Assembly (NCBI RefSeq): GCF_029892045.1 | Contig: NZ_CP120367.1 | Location: 372,001 to 436,000 of the forward strand | Reading direction: 5' to 3' | DNA: 64,000 bases | Source: Sinorhizobium numidicum | GTDB taxonomy: Bacteria; Pseudomonadota; Alphaproteobacteria; Rhizobiales; Rhizobiaceae | Shown here: piece after piece, positions 1 to 8,587 of the stretch | Numbering within the stretch: the first letter of the stretch is position 1 | Layout: each line of letters starts with the position of its first letter | Made by a program: the position numbers and the translations under genes | Notes under the pieces: generated by a model | What the model was told of the DNA's origin: nothing | The model's input: the letters and a program-made list of their open reading frames with translations, nothing else | Database searches by the model: none

Positions 1-62
1 GGCGTTCCGGTATCGAGGGCACCGGTCAAGTCATCGGCGACGATGGCGACTTTGATAGTCAT
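1..62 (-). CDS. Four-carbon acid sugar kinase family protein (OtnK/DUF1537), N-terminal fragment
   Basis: Only the first 20 residues are inside the window; the gene runs off the left edge. They read MTIKVAIVADDLTGALDTGT. The ADDLTGA motif near the N-terminus is the hallmark of the four-carbon acid sugar kinases (former DUF1537) that phosphorylate threonate, erythronate or similar acids. The ATG lies five bases after the stop of the upstream ABC ATPase gene, so this is the promoter-distal gene of the importer operon. A PdxA2 homologue, the usual next enzyme for such phosphorylated acids, is encoded at 9861-10847. Family assignment is strong despite the short fragment; the exact substrate is unknown. 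Confidence 0.8.
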   Translation of the reverse strand, partial: MTIKVAIVADDLTGALDTGT

Positions 63-67
63 AACAG

Positions 68-1051
68 CTATTCACCATTGACCGCATGGCAGGCAACGAG
101 GTGACCGGGCCGCGCCTCCTTCCACACGGGGATCTTTTTGCGGCAGACTTCCATGGCGATGGGGCAACGCGTGTGGAAGCGGCAGCCGGTGGGCGGATCG
201 AGCGGGCTCGGTACATCGCCCTGAAGAATCTGCCGCTTGCGGTTGCGTTCGTGCTCTGGGTCCGTCTCCGGGACTGCCGAAAGCAGCGCCTTGGTATAGG
301 GGTGGAGCGGCGACTGGAAAACTGCGTCGCGGCTGGCGAGCTCTGCCAGACGGCCAAGATACATGACGCCGACCCGGGTGGAGATGTGGCGCACCACGGC
401 AAGGTCATGGGCAATGAAGAGATAGGTGAGGCCGTATTTTTCCTGCAGGTCGAGCAAGAGATTGATGATCTGCGCCTGGATCGAGACGTCGAGCGCGGAA
501 ATCGCCTCGTCGCAAACGATGAACTTCGGTTGGCAGGCAAGCGCGCGTGCGATCACCACGCGCTGGCGCTGGCCGCCCGAAAGCTCGTGCGGATAGCGCG
601 AGGCAAAGCGCGGCGGTAAGCCCACATCAGTGAGCAGCGCGGCGACCTTGCCGTTGAGTTCCGCCTTGGTGGCGAGCTTATGGAAGAGGATCGGCTCGCC
701 GATTGCTTCGCCGACCGTCATCCGCGGATTGAGCGTGGAATAGGGGTCCTGAAAAACGATCTGCAGATCGCGCCGGAAGGGACGCATCCGCTTCTCGTCA
801 AGCGCGGTCAGGTCCTCGCCCTTGTAGAGAACCTTACCGGAGGTCGCCCGATGCAGGTTCAAAATGGTGAACCCGGTCGTCGACTTGCCGCAGCCTGATT
901 CCCCGACGAGGCTCAGGGTCTCGCCCTCGACGATATCGAGGCTAACATCGTCGAGCGCGTGCACGGTCGCCGACCGCTCGCCGAAGGCGCCGAGCCGGAC
1001 GTGGAAATGCTTGACGAGATTTTCGATCTTCAGGAGAGGTCCAGCATCCAT
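68..1051 (-). CDS. Oligopeptide/dipeptide-type ABC transporter ATP-binding protein (OppF/DppF-like)
   Basis: Second ATPase of an oligopeptide-type importer; it hydrolyses ATP at the inner membrane to drive uptake of the substrate delivered by the binding protein at 4217-5869. Visible motifs are Walker A GESGCGKST (about residues 50-58), the Q-loop VFQDP, signature LSGGQRQRV (about 157-165), Walker B FIVCDEAISALD, and the family's C-terminal GCRFHTRCP stretch. The frame is open further upstream, but that part is Arg/Pro-rich and overlaps the previous gene. The ATG at 1051 overlaps the stop of the preceding ATPase gene (ATGA), giving 327 residues. Function as an importer ATPase is certain; the substrate may be an acid-sugar conjugate rather than a peptide, judging by the kinase downstream. 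Confidence 0.93.
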   Translation of the reverse strand: MDAGPLLKIENLVKHFHVRLGAFGERSATVHALDDVSLDIVEGETLSLVGESGCGKSTTGFTILNLHRATSGKVLYKGEDLTALDEKRMRPFRRDLQIVFQDPYSTLNPRMTVGEAIGEPILFHKLATKAELNGKVAALLTDVGLPPRFASRYPHELSGGQRQRVVIARALACQPKFIVCDEAISALDVSIQAQIINLLLDLQEKYGLTYLFIAHDLAVVRHISTRVGVMYLGRLAELASRDAVFQSPLHPYTKALLSAVPETDPEHERNRKRQILQGDVPSPLDPPTGCRFHTRCPIAMEVCRKKIPVWKEARPGHLVACHAVNGE

Positions 1052-2058
1052 CAAGCGGCCTCCCGCGCTTTTTCGACGGCGAAGCAGGCGGCGCGGTGGC
1101 TGCCTGCGGCGGAAACGGGCTCGAGCTTCGGCACATGCGTGCGACAGGTGTCCATCGCCAAGGGGCAACGCGGCGCGAAAGGGCAACCCTGCGGCCTGCG
1201 GCCAGGCTCCGGCGGCGTTCCGCCGATAGAATTCAGGCGTGACGCCGGAGCGTCCGAGAGCTTCGGGATCGATGCGAGCAGGCCGTGCGTATAGGGGTGG
1301 CGAGGATTGGCATAGAGCTCGTCGACCGGAGCGTCCTCGACCACGGTGCCGGCATAAAGCACGACAACGCGGTCGACGAGGCCGGCGATCAGCGCCAGAT
1401 CATGGGTGATCCACACCACCGACATGCCAAGCTTTTCCCGCAAGCCCTTCACCAGATCGACGATCTGCGCCTGGATCGTTACATCGAGCGCCGTCGTCGG
1501 CTCGTCAGCAATGAGTAGCTTCGGCTCGCAGGCAAGACCGATTGCGATCATCACGCGCTGCCGCATGCCGCCCGACAATTCGTGGGCATAGGCTCGAATG
1601 CGCTGCTCGGGACCTGGAATGCCCACGAGGCGCAGGAGTTCGACCGCGCGCTCGCGCGCCTCTTGTCTGCTCATGCCGCGGTGGTAGATCAGTGGTTCGG
1701 CAAGCTGGTCCCCGATCCGCATCACCGGATTAAGCGAGGTCATCGGATCCTGGAAGACGAAGCCGATGTCGCCTCCACGAACTTTCCTGAGTTCCCTGTT
1801 CGACATCTTTTGGAGGTCACGGCCGTCGAAATGCGCTTCACCGTTCGTGACACGGATTTTATTGGGCAGGAGACGCATGAGGCTCAGCATGGTGAGGCTC
1901 TTGCCGCATCCAGATTCTCCGACGACGCCGAGCGTCTCGCCCTTGTCGACGTGAAGGTCGATGCCGTCGACGACAACCGAGGGGCCGCGGCGTGTCTCGA
2001 TTTCGATCGTCAGTCCTTTGACGTCGAGCAGGCGGTTCTTGGTCGCTGTAGCGCTCAT
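1051..2058 (-). CDS. Oligopeptide/dipeptide-type ABC transporter ATP-binding protein (OppD/DppD-like)
   Basis: First ATPase subunit of the importer, 335 residues. It shows Walker A GESGCGKS, VFQDPMTSLNPVM at the Q-loop, signature LSGGMRQRV, Walker B LLIADEPTTALD, and the C-terminal GCPFAPRCP segment typical of Opp/Dpp ATPases. It overlaps the upstream permease stop by four bases and the downstream ATPase start by one base, so the three genes are translationally coupled. It should pair with the second ATPase as a heterodimer under the two permeases. Confidence 0.94.
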   Translation of the reverse strand: MSATATKNRLLDVKGLTIEIETRRGPSVVVDGIDLHVDKGETLGVVGESGCGKSLTMLSLMRLLPNKIRVTNGEAHFDGRDLQKMSNRELRKVRGGDIGFVFQDPMTSLNPVMRIGDQLAEPLIYHRGMSRQEARERAVELLRLVGIPGPEQRIRAYAHELSGGMRQRVMIAIGLACEPKLLIADEPTTALDVTIQAQIVDLVKGLREKLGMSVVWITHDLALIAGLVDRVVVLYAGTVVEDAPVDELYANPRHPYTHGLLASIPKLSDAPASRLNSIGGTPPEPGRRPQGCPFAPRCPLAMDTCRTHVPKLEPVSAAGSHRAACFAVEKAREAA

Positions 2059-3014
2059 TTGTTGCCTCGTGGATTAAGAGCGTCGTTTAGGCCGTCGCCG
2101 AGGAAGCTGAAGGCAACCGACGCGAGGCCGAGAACGGCAGCAGGCGCTGCAAGCAGATGCGGATAGTGCTGCCAGACGCGAAGCCCGTCAGAGATCATGT
2201 TTCCCCAGCTCGGTGTCGGCGGATTGACGCCCACTCCGAGGAAGGAGAAAGCGCTTTCCAATACCATTGCCGTGCCAAGACCGGCGCTGACGGCAACAAT
2301 GAGCGGTCCCAGCGCATTCGGCACCACATAGCGCATGAGGATGATGCGATTGGAGAGCCCGAGCGCTTGCGCGGCGGTGATATAGGGCCGCCCCCGGATC
2401 GAGAGCACTTGGGCACGCACGAGACGCGCATAAGGCGGCCAGGAGATCAGCGCCATGGAGCCGAAGACCAAGAAGAAATCAATCCAGACGGTCTCGCGGT
2501 AAAACGGATTGAGTGTCTCCAGATACCGTGCCTCCATCCACTGCGCGATCGGCGTCTTCAAAGAGGCGTTGATCACGACGACGAGAAGGAGGTTCGGCAC
2601 CGACATGGTGACATCGGTCAGCCACATAATGACGCGGTCGAACGGATTGCCGAAGAAGCCGGCAACCGCCCCGAGCACAGTGCCGAGGACAAGCGCAATG
2701 GCCGTGACGACGATGGCAACCAGGAATGCGGTTCTCGTCCCGTATACGACGCGGCTGAAGACGTCGCGTCCAAGATCATCGGTACCGAAAAGATGCGCGA
2801 GCGACGGTGCCTGGTTGCGCGCCTCGAGATCCTGGCTCAGGAAATCGTAAGGCGTGAGGTAAGGGCCGAACAGGGCGACGAAGGCGAGCAGGGCAATAAC
2901 GCAGAGGCCGAAGATCGCCAGACGGTTCCTACTCAGTCGGTACCACGCGTCACGCCAAAGACTGACAGGTGCTTCGTCCGGGGTCATTGCGGAATGGGCT
3001 CGAGTGACGGACAT
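2055..3014 (-). CDS. Oligopeptide/dipeptide-type ABC transporter permease (OppC/DppC-like)
   Basis: Inner-membrane permease of 319 residues with the OppC layout: a short cytoplasmic N-terminus, a first membrane helix (LAIFGLCVIALLAFVALFG), the segment HLFGTDDLGRDVFSR, a cluster of helices, and the EAA-type loop around EAAQALGLSNRIILMRYVVPN that contacts the ATPase (here beginning ITAAQALG). Start and stop overlap the neighbouring genes (ATGA junctions). It acts with the OppB-like permease immediately upstream. Confidence 0.93.
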   Translation of the reverse strand: MSVTRAHSAMTPDEAPVSLWRDAWYRLSRNRLAIFGLCVIALLAFVALFGPYLTPYDFLSQDLEARNQAPSLAHLFGTDDLGRDVFSRVVYGTRTAFLVAIVVTAIALVLGTVLGAVAGFFGNPFDRVIMWLTDVTMSVPNLLLVVVINASLKTPIAQWMEARYLETLNPFYRETVWIDFFLVFGSMALISWPPYARLVRAQVLSIRGRPYITAAQALGLSNRIILMRYVVPNALGPLIVAVSAGLGTAMVLESAFSFLGVGVNPPTPSWGNMISDGLRVWQHYPHLLAAPAAVLGLASVAFSFLGDGLNDALNPRGNK

Positions 3015-3970
3015 CAGCGGCTCCTTCTCGTATCGGCGGCGCGCGGATCGAGCAACGGATAAAGAATGTCGACAAGCAGGTTCGAGAGCATCACCAGGAA
3101 CGAGCCGATGAGCGTGATCGCCAGGATGACCGGATAGTCGGAATTGGTGAGCGCCTGCACGGTCAGACGGCCGAGCCCCGGAAGACCGAAGACGAGCTCA
3201 ACGAAAATAGCGCCATTGACGATCGTGATCATGATGAGACCCAATTGCGTCACGACCGGTGTCAGCACCGGCCTCAATATGTGACGCAGCGCCACGACGA
3301 CTTCGGGCACGCCCTTTGCCCGGGCAGTCCGCACGAAATCTTCTGACAGCACTTCAATGACCGCTGCGCGCGTTTGGCGAATGATGAGGGCAATCGGTTG
3401 GAAGGAGAGAACGATCAGGGGCAGGATGATGCGCACATCGAACACGCCGCCCCAGCCGTAGGGAACGTTGATGCCAGGCAAGGCGACGATCAGAGCCACC
3501 ATGAGCAAGGGTCCGGCAACATAGGCCGGAATTGCCCAAAGAAAGAGCGCGGACCCGAGGATGATATAGTCGAGACGCCGGTTTTGATTGAGTGCCGAAA
3601 TCAGGCCGAGTGGAATGGCGACCAGCGCCGTCAGAATGATAGCACAGAGCGCCAGCTTGAAAGAGACCGGTGCGGCAGCCGAGATCATCGCCCAGACTGA
3701 GCGCCCGGAGCTCAGCGAATTGCCGAATTTGCCCTGGACAAGATTCCAGACATAGTAGCCAAACTGTTCGAAGAAGGGTTTATTCAAACCGGCGCTTTCC
3801 CTGATCGCCTCAATGCGTTCGGGATTGTAGGCAACGTCACCGGGCGCGCGCAGAAAGATCAGCTTGATCGGGTCACCGGCCCCGTAAAAGGCCAGCGCAT
3901 AGACCGCCATCATCACCAGAAGAACCGACGGTACCCAGATGGCAAATCGTGTCGCGATATAACGCAGCAT
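3014..3970 (-). CDS. Oligopeptide/dipeptide-type ABC transporter permease (OppB/DppB-like)
   Basis: Inner-membrane permease, 318 residues from the chosen ATG at 3970 (MLRYIATRFAIWVPSVLLVM, the usual OppB start with a helix at once). An upstream in-frame ATG at 4033 would add 21 hydrophilic residues not seen in the family; the inner start has GGAAGGA about ten bases upstream. The EAA-type loop (VRTARAKGVPEVVVALRHILR) and the LPGLGRLTV segment are present. It is separated from the binding-protein gene by about 245 bases that contain a stem-loop. Confidence 0.92.
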   Translation of the reverse strand: MLRYIATRFAIWVPSVLLVMMAVYALAFYGAGDPIKLIFLRAPGDVAYNPERIEAIRESAGLNKPFFEQFGYYVWNLVQGKFGNSLSSGRSVWAMISAAAPVSFKLALCAIILTALVAIPLGLISALNQNRRLDYIILGSALFLWAIPAYVAGPLLMVALIVALPGINVPYGWGGVFDVRIILPLIVLSFQPIALIIRQTRAAVIEVLSEDFVRTARAKGVPEVVVALRHILRPVLTPVVTQLGLIMITIVNGAIFVELVFGLPGLGRLTVQALTNSDYPVILAITLIGSFLVMLSNLLVDILYPLLDPRAADTRRSR

Positions 3971-4133
3971 GCCGCAAATCCTTCCGCACGGCGTTGCGGA
4001 TCGGCATTTTTGATGGTCCGGGACGCCATGCATTTGTTGTTCGGCCGGCCTGTCGTGCCCTTAGCACGTCACAAGCCGAGGCCATTTCGATGCAGGGACC
4101 CGTCGTTGCCTATCCGGGACTCCGTGCAGTGAA

Positions 4134-4167
4134 CCTCGTGCGAGAGCGCTTTGGCCCCTGCACGAGG
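4134..4167 (-). terminator. Intergenic stem-loop between binding protein and permease genes
   Basis: CCTCGTGC (4134-4141) pairs perfectly with GCACGAGG (4160-4167) across an 18-base loop. There is no U-tract. Such stem-loops after the binding-protein gene of ABC operons often stabilise the upstream mRNA or attenuate the permease genes, so that the binding protein is made in excess. That role is inference here. Confidence 0.4.
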
Positions 4168-4216
4168 TCAAATTTTGGACACCCGGGCGGCAAATAGGCC
4201 GACCGTGCCGGGTGCA

Positions 4217-5869
4217 TCAGCCAATCGAAATCTCCCACGGTTTGGCGACCTGCCAGTCGAGGTTCTTTTCGATGCCCTTCACCTCGGCGGTTGCCCAGCG
4301 CGACATGGCCTGAGCATACCAGGGAATGAACGCCCAATCTTCGCGGAACGCCTTCTGCGCCTCTTGCGCAAGTGCTACGCGCTGCGGATCATCGACGCCC
4401 TTCATCGAGGCTTCCTTCAGCAGGCTGTCGACCTTCTCATTCTTGTAGCCGCCGAGCTTGTTCTGGGCGTTCGAGGAGGTCGAGGCGATCGAGCCCTGCA
4501 GGTAGGAAGCGGCGTCGGGCACGCGTGTTCCGACATCGTCGCGGAAGATCTGCACCGCGTTCTGGTCGGGACCGGCATAGGCATCCTGCTGCGGCTTCAT
4601 GTCGACTGCGGAGATGCCGAGGTTCTGCCGCCATTGCTCGGCGATGAACTGGGCAGCCGCCTCTATCGCCGGGCCAGAGATGCCGACGAAAAGAAGCTTC
4701 GGCAATTTCTCGGGCCCGCCGTAAGTCGACTCGGCAAGCAGCTTCTTGGCGCCTTCGGGATCGTAAGGGTAGGGCTCGAAGCCGGAATTGTCCGCGCCCG
4801 GCACGGAATTGAGGATCTCGTCCGTCTTCTTGTGCGGACCATCCGGGAAGGAAGCGCGCATCAGCCCTTCGCGATCAACGGCGCGGATCAGCGCCTCGCG
4901 CACCTTCGGATCGTCCATCGGCGCGCGGGCCGTGTTGAACCAGAAGTGCTGGCTGGTCGGGATGATCGGGCCGGCGGCGAACTCGGGGCCGAGGTCCTGG
5001 ATGATCGTGGAGGTCACAAGTTCGGTATGGGCGTTGAATTCGCCGGATTTCAAGAGCGAGGTTGCGGTGACGTTATCCTCGATCGAACTGATCTCGATCC
5101 GATCAAGCTTCGGCTTGGGGCCGAAGAAGTTCTCGTTCGGCTCGAAGGTCAAGGTCCCGGCGTCGATATCGATCGCAGTCAATTTAAAGGGTCCGGAGTA
5201 GACGGCACCGTTATCGGGCATGTACCAGTCGGCAATCTCCTCGCCGTCTTCGCCTCGCGACTGCGAGGCCTTGGTAATCGGGGCGATGTGGTTGGCGACA
5301 CGCATGAAATAGATGGGATCCGGTTCGCTGAGCGTCACGACGACGGTGCCTTCGTCCGGGGTCGCAATGCCGGAAATTTCCTTGGCGCTGCCGCCGCTCA
5401 CGTCCGCATAGCCTGCAACCTTGCTTAGCACCTGGTCGGCGCGCTGGTTCTTGGTGTTCGGCATCGCCGAGACGTTCCACGAACCCTTGACGTCCTCGGC
5501 CGTGATCTTGCTGCCGTCGGAGAAGGTTGCCTTCGGATCGATCTTGAACGTCCAGACCTTGTTGCCTTCGGACGATTCCCAGCTTGCAAAGACATAAGGA
5601 TGGATCTTGCCCTCACTGTCGAAGTACATGGGCGAAGCCCACCAGGCCGAGTTCCAGCGGTAGGGGACGCCGCCGCCGCGCAGCGGTGACCAATCCTGAT
5701 TGAAGGCCGGATTGGCGACTTTCAGCACCTGGCCTTCCTGAGCGAGGACGATCCGCGCGTTCATGCCGGCAATCGTCAGTGCAACACTAGCACCCAAACC
5801 CAGCTTCAGGGCCTCACGACGCGAGATGCCCGTTACCGCCGAAGACTCCAAATCATTCCGTCTGGTCAT
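4217..5869 (-). CDS. ABC transporter substrate-binding protein, family 5 (OppA/DppA-like), Tat-exported
   Basis: Periplasmic solute-binding protein of about 550 residues, the usual size of family 5 (peptide/nickel type). The start at 5869 is preceded by a strong GGGAGGAAGG; the frame is open upstream but has no good ribosome site. The N-terminus contains ISRREALKLGLGASVALT, a twin-arginine signal followed by a hydrophobic core and a likely cut after LAQ. Family 5 features include TFKIDPKATFSDGSKITAEDV and the late DWAFIPWYAQAMSRW region. First gene of the importer operon and divergent from the aldolase gene. Family 5 proteins also bind oligosaccharides and opines, so the ligand cannot be read from the sequence; the linked acid-sugar enzymes suggest a non-peptide ligand. 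Confidence 0.92.
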   Translation of the reverse strand: MTRRNDLESSAVTGISRREALKLGLGASVALTIAGMNARIVLAQEGQVLKVANPAFNQDWSPLRGGGVPYRWNSAWWASPMYFDSEGKIHPYVFASWESSEGNKVWTFKIDPKATFSDGSKITAEDVKGSWNVSAMPNTKNQRADQVLSKVAGYADVSGGSAKEISGIATPDEGTVVVTLSEPDPIYFMRVANHIAPITKASQSRGEDGEEIADWYMPDNGAVYSGPFKLTAIDIDAGTLTFEPNENFFGPKPKLDRIEISSIEDNVTATSLLKSGEFNAHTELVTSTIIQDLGPEFAAGPIIPTSQHFWFNTARAPMDDPKVREALIRAVDREGLMRASFPDGPHKKTDEILNSVPGADNSGFEPYPYDPEGAKKLLAESTYGGPEKLPKLLFVGISGPAIEAAAQFIAEQWRQNLGISAVDMKPQQDAYAGPDQNAVQIFRDDVGTRVPDAASYLQGSIASTSSNAQNKLGGYKNEKVDSLLKEASMKGVDDPQRVALAQEAQKAFREDWAFIPWYAQAMSRWATAEVKGIEKNLDWQVAKPWEISIG

Positions 5870-5960
5870 TCCTTCCTCCCATGCGTGAAATTGGGCGCCT
5901 CCGCTCTCCTCGGATTGGGCGCTCCTAATTGTGCTAACACTCATCCGATATTGTAAATAT

Positions 5961-6090
5961 GTCAACAAAAAACGCCGGACGAGAAACTTCAAATATTTAC
6001 GAGCCACATTTAGGCAATGGAATCAAATGATTGCTGCTCGTGGATATTTTGATCCCAGAATTTCGTGTTGACAACTTTGTCGCTGTTGAC
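5961..6090. promoter_or_regulatory. Divergent promoter region with three TGTTGAC repeats
   Basis: The 324 bases between the divergent binding-protein and aldolase genes contain TGTTGAC on the minus strand at 5961-5967 and on the plus strand at 6066-6072 and 6084-6090; the last two are 18 bases apart. These may be half-sites for a regulator controlling both arms, or parts of -35 elements (TTGACA occurs at 6068-6073). No regulator gene for this locus lies in the window. Confidence 0.35.
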
Positions 6091-6193
6091 CACAAAAACC
6101 TACAACATGGGCTCGCGGTGGAGCGGACGGCTTATTTCGCGAGTTGCTCGCCGCCGACAAGCGGTGGCTGCCGAGCCAGCGGAGGAGATAGTC

Positions 6194-7102
6194 ATGAACA
6201 CCAGTCCCGCAGTAACCGGCGTCTATTGTGCCGTCGCGACACCGTTGCGAGAGAACGGCGATCCGGACCTCTCGCTTTTCTCGGTTCATTGCAAGCGGTT
6301 GCTCGACGAGGGATGTCATGGGCTGGCACTGCTTGGCACGACGGGCGAGGCGAATTCTTTTTCGGAAGGTGAGCGTCGGCTGATCGTGGAGAGCGCCCTT
6401 GCGGCGGGAATTGCGCCGGATCGGCTGATGCCCGGAACGGGTGTCGCCGCGATACCGGACACTGTGGCGCTGACGAAGCATGCGCTCTCACTTGGCGTGA
6501 GCAGGGTCGTCATGCTGCCGCCCTTCTACTATAAGGGTGTCAGCGATGAGGGCCTTTACGCTGCCTACTCGCAAATAATTGAAAAGATAAAGGATAATCG
6601 TCTGAAGATCATCCTGTACCACATTCCGCAGGTTTCGGGCATACCGCTGTCGATACCGCTGATCAAGCGGCTTGCGGCAGCCTTTCCAGATACGGTCGTC
6701 GGCATAAAGGATTCCGCAGGCGACTTTAACAATATGCAGGCGATCATCGCCGAACTGCCGAATTTCTCTGTACTCGCCGGGGCGGACCCCTTGCTTCTAC
6801 CGCTGTTGCAGGCAGGCGGTGCGGGGTGCATCACGGCGACCTCCAATCTCATTGCCGATTCCTTAAGATTCATCTTCGACCACGTATCGGATGCCGAAAA
6901 ATCAGCCGAGATCGAAGCAGCGCAAGCGCGCATAAACGCGTTTCGAACGCTCTCAAGTTCCTACGTGCAGATCCCCACGGTCAAAGCGATGATCGGGCTC
7001 AAAACAGGCGAGGGCGCCTGGATAAGGACACGGGCGCCCCTCATTGCGCTGACAGAGGCCGAACAGGCGGATCTCGCAACCAAATTTGCTGCTTTGGCGT
7101 AA
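6194..7102 (+). CDS. Dihydrodipicolinate synthase/N-acetylneuraminate lyase family aldolase
   Basis: A 302-residue Schiff-base class I aldolase or dehydratase of the DapA/NanA/KDG-aldolase family. The catalytic lysine is K172 in VVGIKDSAG, the tyrosine is Y142 in LYHIPQ, and the pyruvate-binding GTTGE is at 48-52. The start at 6194 has GGAGGAG eight bases upstream; an in-frame ATG at 6065 has none. It is probably not the biosynthetic DapA, because it sits in a catabolic cluster and is followed 12 bases later by a sialidase-like gene. It probably cleaves or dehydrates a 2-keto-3-deoxy acid; the substrate is not determined. Confidence 0.88.
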   Translation: MNTSPAVTGVYCAVATPLRENGDPDLSLFSVHCKRLLDEGCHGLALLGTTGEANSFSEGERRLIVESALAAGIAPDRLMPGTGVAAIPDTVALTKHALSLGVSRVVMLPPFYYKGVSDEGLYAAYSQIIEKIKDNRLKIILYHIPQVSGIPLSIPLIKRLAAAFPDTVVGIKDSAGDFNNMQAIIAELPNFSVLAGADPLLLPLLQAGGAGCITATSNLIADSLRFIFDHVSDAEKSAEIEAAQARINAFRTLSSSYVQIPTVKAMIGLKTGEGAWIRTRAPLIALTEAEQADLATKFAALA

Positions 7103-7114
7103 AGGAGGGGTCGG

Positions 7115-8298
7115 ATGGTCTACACTGCTCTCGAGCCGCACGAGATTCCTCCCCGGATGACTGGCGAGATTGTGCGCAGCCTCGGCGAAACCGATCGATA
7201 CGAGGCCTTTCTGCCGTCGCCTTGCGTGCAAAATCATGCCGCCAATCTCGCCTTCCTTCCCGATGGTGCACTGAGTTGCGTCTGGTTTGGCGGGACCATG
7301 GAAGGCATGGGCGACATCTCCGTTTACATGTCGCGCCTCGAGCCTGGCGGGCGGTGCTGGTCCGATCCGCGTAAAATGTCGAACGATCCTGACAAATCGG
7401 AGCAGAATCCCCTTGTCTTCACCGCGCCCGACGGACGCGTGTGGCTGCTGTTTACGTCCCAGACCTCAGGCAATCAGGACGGAGCGGTGGTCAAAAGACG
7501 CATTTCCAGCGATGGAGGCAGGTCTTTCGGGCCGGCGGAAGTTCTCTGTCCCATTCCCGGCACCTTTGTGCGCCAACCGACGCGGGTGAGTGGCTGCTGC
7601 CGGTCTTTCGCTGTATAGGCGGGCCCGGCCGCCGCTGGACCGGTGACATCGACCGTGCAGCCGTGCTGGTTTCGCGCGATCAAGGTCGGAACTGGGCCAT
7701 GCAGGAGGTGCCGGAAAGCATCGGCGCCGTGCACATGAATATATTGCCTAGCGGCGACAATCAGATGGTGGCCTTCTACAGGAATCGCTTCGCGACAAAT
7801 GTTCTTCGCAGCCACTCTGAGGATGCGGGGCGCCATTGGACAGCACCACAACCGGTGGACTTGCCGAACAACAACTCGTCGATACAAGCGATACGCATGA
7901 AAAACGGCATGATTGCAATGGTTTACAACCATTCCAATGCATCGATGTCGGATGCCCGGCGTCACTCGCTCTATGATGAAATCGAAGGTGAAGGCGGGGA
8001 GGAGAAAGCTCTCGATGCGTCCACTCAACCGCTCCGCCCAGCCATATGGGGTGTTCCGCGCGCCCCACTCAGCCTCGCATTCTCGACAGATGGCGGGCTG
8101 ACTTTCCCGCGTCGGATTGATCTCGACACTGGCGATGGTTTCTGTCTCAGCAACAACTCGAGGGATTCGCTCAATCGCGAATTCTCCTATCCTTCGATCG
8201 TCGAGGACGAGGAAGGGAGGCTGCATGTCGCCTACACCTATTTCCGCCGGGCTATCAAATATGTCCGACTGGAACCGGAAGTCGGGAAAGGCAGGTGA
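7115..8298 (+). pseudogene. BNR-repeat sialidase/exo-glycosidase-like protein, interrupted by a frameshift
   Basis: Two overlapping frames encode one protein. The first (7115-7618) gives the N-terminal propeller blades, with RRISSDGGRSFGPAEV as an Asp-box; the second, open from 7441 and used from about 7587 to 8298, continues with GEWLLPVFRC, VSRDQGRNWA, SEDAGRHWTA and FSTDGGLTFP, three more Asp-boxes. The junction reads FVRQPT then shifts one frame into DAGEWLLP. Related proteins usually have a few more residues between RQP and GEWLLP, so a short deletion that is not a multiple of three is likely. Either a real pseudogene or a sequencing error; the rest looks well preserved. Family PF13088-like (BNR_2), about 390 residues if repaired. 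Confidence 0.75.
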
Positions 8299-8587
8299 TA
8301 TGCGGTTGGTGTCGAGCGTGCTAAGCAAGTTGACAAATATCATGGACTGATTCTTGGCTGCTGTCTGCCGCCATATGCGTCTCAGTGGGCCGTCACCTCA
8401 AGCAAACGGTTGTGACAAAGTATGCCGCATTTACAATGGCATATTCGAGATCTGGCGAGCCGACCTGCGGGAATCGAGTGCAACTGAATGACAAAGCTAG
8501 ACTTCCGGCCCTTGCCACAGACTGATAATAGAGGTAACAACTTTACATCTACGCTGCTGCCGCCATCTGCCAGGGAGGATTGATCCG

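Noticed and set aside
1052..1186. Upstream extension of the OppF-like gene in the same frame
   Set aside because: Arg/Pro-rich sequence overlapping the upstream ATPase gene; the inner ATG overlaps its stop in an ATGA junction.
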